Source: Campylobacterales bacterium (lineage in GTDB: Bacteria > Campylobacterota > Campylobacteria > Campylobacterales > JAADDG01). Taken from it: a stretch of DNA of 7,805 nt. Under the pieces are notes generated by a model. It was given only the letters and a program-made list of their open reading frames with translations. It made no database searches and was not told the origin of the DNA. Positions 6,749-7,805 of this stretch are shown here, in pieces. The translations under genes were made by a program, and so were the position numbers. The stretch lies in contig JALVCR010000257.1 of assembly GCA_027009865.1 (NCBI GenBank), positions 1 to 7,805 on the forward strand. Direction: 5' to 3'. Each line of letters starts with the position of its first letter. The stretch's first letter is position 1.

Positions 6749-7300
6749 TTATTTTATAAAGTATCTTATGGAAGCAAAACCGTAACAGCCGCTTTTTTTG
6801 CAAAGTTCAATCTCTCTTTTTCCAACTATTCCTCCAAGCGCAAAACATTTTATATCTACCTCTTTAATAACTTTTTTAAGCTCTTCTATTCCCTTAGGTT
6901 CTCCCTTGTTTGGAGTTTTGAAAATGGGACTGAAAGTGATAGCATCGGCTCCAAGCTTTTGGGCTAATAGGGCTTCTTCTTTTGAGTGAGTGCTTATTAT
7001 TACATATAAGCCTCTCTTTTTGGCATACTCTATTTGGTTAAATTGAGAGGAGGTTAAATGAACTCCGTGCGCTTTGAATTTTAGAGCCGCTTGTATATTT
7101 TGATTTATTAAAATTTTCTCTATTTCAAAAGATTTTGAAATTTTAACAAAAATTTCTGCAAAAGTATCAAAATTTTGATTAGTTTTATCTCTAAAAGAGG
7201 CAAAGGAGGGTTTTTTATTTTTATAGATTGATATGAGATACTCTTTGAAAGATTTTGTATCTTTATAATATTTTGGGTCTGTAATTAAATAGCTTTTCAC
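6749..7300 (-). CDS. ThiE/TenI-family TIM-barrel protein (thiamine-phosphate synthase-like)
   Basis: A 183-residue cytosolic protein of the ThiE/TenI superfamily, shorter than typical ThiE (about 200-220). ThiE joins hydroxymethylpyrimidine diphosphate to thiazole phosphate; TenI is a thiazole tautomerase. Seen: first strand YLITD (4-8), FRDK (36-39, the Q-x-R-x-K position with Arg37 and Lys39 kept but Gln replaced), ILINQN (63-68), HGVHLTSSQF (78-87), STHSKEEA (103-110), SPIFKTPNKG (124-133, with Lys132 of the TxTK motif) and GGI (156-158). An ungapped match to B. subtilis ThiE from memory puts Gln67 and Gln86 where the Mg2+ ligands Asp93 and Asp112 should be. TenI also lacks these acids, but its SPIF stretch is ThiE-like here. 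Function is therefore open: divergent ThiE, TenI or another role. The start is GTG, overlapping the previous stop (GTGA); no other start keeps strand one. No other thiamine genes lie nearby. Confidence 0.82.
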   Translation of the reverse strand: MKSYLITDPKYYKDTKSFKEYLISIYKNKKPSFASFRDKTNQNFDTFAEIFVKISKSFEIEKILINQNIQAALKFKAHGVHLTSSQFNQIEYAKKRGLYVIISTHSKEEALLAQKLGADAITFSPIFKTPNKGEPKGIEELKKVIKEVDIKCFALGGIVGKREIELCKKSGCYGFASIRYFIK

Positions 7301-7560
7301 TTCTCCATTTTATTTATGATATCTTTTAAAAGGGAGTTTTGTTTTTTTATCTCTTCGTAACTTTCAAATAAAACTCTTACCGATTCAAAAATTATAACAA
7401 GAATAAATCCAAAAATCATGCCAAAAAATGCAGCTATTATGGAAGCTATCAGGCCGAAACTTGAGAAGATGATAAAAAACAAAAATGCTCCCAAAACAAT
7501 GATCGCCCAAGATACTCCCAAAAGAAAATCGAGTATATTTTGGACGATCCTTTTATTCAT
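7297..7560 (-). CDS. Small two-TM membrane protein downstream of atpB, function unknown
   Basis: An 87-residue protein. A short basic N-terminus (MNKR) precedes two hydrophobic segments (about residues 12-34 and 37-60) separated by only a few residues, the second rich in Gly/Phe/Ile (AAFFGMIFGF). A charged C-terminal tail (about 63-87) is probably helical, possibly coiled-coil, and predicted to be cytosolic by the positive-inside rule. I do not recognise a named family; it does not look like AtpI. From memory, Campylobacter jejuni has a small membrane protein gene (Cj1203c) directly after atpB, so this may be its homologue. It starts 1 nt after the atpB stop, with SD GAAGAG (7571-7576) inside atpB, and overlaps the next gene by 4 nt. 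A role linked to ATP synthase assembly or stability is only a guess from position. Confidence 0.8.
   Translation of the reverse strand: MNKRIVQNILDFLLGVSWAIIVLGAFLFFIIFSSFGLIASIIAAFFGMIFGFILVIIFESVRVLFESYEEIKKQNSLLKDIINKMEK
7298..7306 (-). promoter_or_regulatory. GTG start and close-set SD of the ThiE/TenI-like gene
   Basis: The minus strand reads GGAG (7306-7303), AA, then GTG (7300-7298), overlapping the TGA of the upstream membrane protein. A gap of only 2 nt is too short for an efficient independent SD, so translation probably relies on re-initiation by ribosomes ending the upstream gene. Confidence 0.5.
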
Positions 7561-7561
7561 C

Positions 7562-7805
7562 TTATAAAGACTCTTCGTGAAGCAATACTGCGCCGGCTAA
7601 ATATACATAAGTTAAAATCATGAAAATGAAAGTTTGTAAAATAGCCGAGAATCCTAAAAGCGCGAAAGCTGGAAGAGGAGCGATATATGGGGCAAGCATT
7701 AAAACAACCGCCAAAAATAGATCATCTCCCTTGATGTTACCAAAAAGCCTGAATGAAAGAGATATGATTCTTGATAGATGCGATACTATTTCGATTGGAA
7801 ACATT
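7562..7805 (-). CDS. atpB: F-type ATP synthase subunit a, C-terminal part (5-prime end beyond window)
   Basis: The last 81 or so codons of the Fo stator subunit a, which forms the proton half-channels against the c-ring in the inner membrane. The frame is open to the right edge; the Met at 7804 is internal, because a full subunit a has about 220-270 residues. The fragment holds the signature SFRLFGN, whose arginine is the essential charge equivalent to E. coli aArg210, the following Asn (equivalent to aAsn214), and the final helix ILQTFIFMILTYVYL, whose Gln matches E. coli aGln252. It ends HEESL and TAA, 1 nt before the small membrane protein gene. Only atpB is seen; in Campylobacterota the other atp genes usually lie elsewhere (from memory). 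Confidence 0.96.
   Translation of the reverse strand, partial: MFPIEIVSHLSRIISLSFRLFGNIKGDDLFLAVVLMLAPYIAPLPAFALLGFSAILQTFIFMILTYVYLAGAVLLHEESL

Noticed and set aside
7562..7804. A complete 80-residue protein starting at the Met at 7804
   Set aside because: The sequence is the C-terminal portion of ATP synthase subunit a; this Met is internal and the gene continues past the window edge.

Overview
The window is a compact, gene-dense block with every credible gene on the minus strand. It is A+T-rich (roughly one third G+C by eye). Transcription order, from right to left, is: atpB (3-prime part) > small two-TM membrane protein > ThiE/TenI-like protein > membrane diguanylate cyclase > gatB > voltage-sensor K+ channel with an RCK domain > stand-alone RCK protein > gpsA (missing its last residues). 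Base composition, protein signatures and gene order point to a member of Campylobacterota (former Epsilonproteobacteria). From memory, Campylobacter jejuni keeps atpB next to a small membrane protein gene, and gatB next to gpsA, in one neighbourhood. I cannot name the genus; a free-living Sulfurimonas-, Nitratiruptor- or Nautilia-like organism is plausible.

Right part (about 6749-7805): the end of F-type ATP synthase subunit a, with its essential arginine, is followed after 1 nt by an 87-residue membrane protein. That gene overlaps by GTGA with a short ThiE/TenI-family protein whose two expected Mg2+ aspartates both read as glutamine. Middle (4568-6739): a 723-residue protein with a TM-flanked Cache-like periplasmic sensor, a PAS domain and a complete GGEEF domain with an RxxD inhibitory site. 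A 61-nt gap then carries the only plausible promoter I see, just ahead of gatB. Left part (1-4506): gatB, channel gene, RCK gene and gpsA are chained by overlaps of 4, 20 and 4 nt, so they are probably co-transcribed and translationally coupled.

The most interesting item is the channel pair. The first gene encodes a Kv-type voltage sensor, a TVGYGD pore and an RCK domain with a degenerate nucleotide-binding loop. The second gene encodes a separate, paralogous RCK domain with an intact GxGxxG loop. Together they look like a split version of the BK/Slo layout (voltage sensor, pore, two RCK domains) made from two overlapping genes. The channel has no internal start codon just before its RCK domain, so it probably cannot make its own free RCK subunit as MthK does. 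Other genes are housekeeping: Gln/Asn-tRNA amidation (GatB), glycerol-3-phosphate synthesis for lipids (GpsA) and ATP synthesis (AtpB). I see no RNA genes, mobile elements, CRISPR arrays or stretches above 300 bases without a gene.
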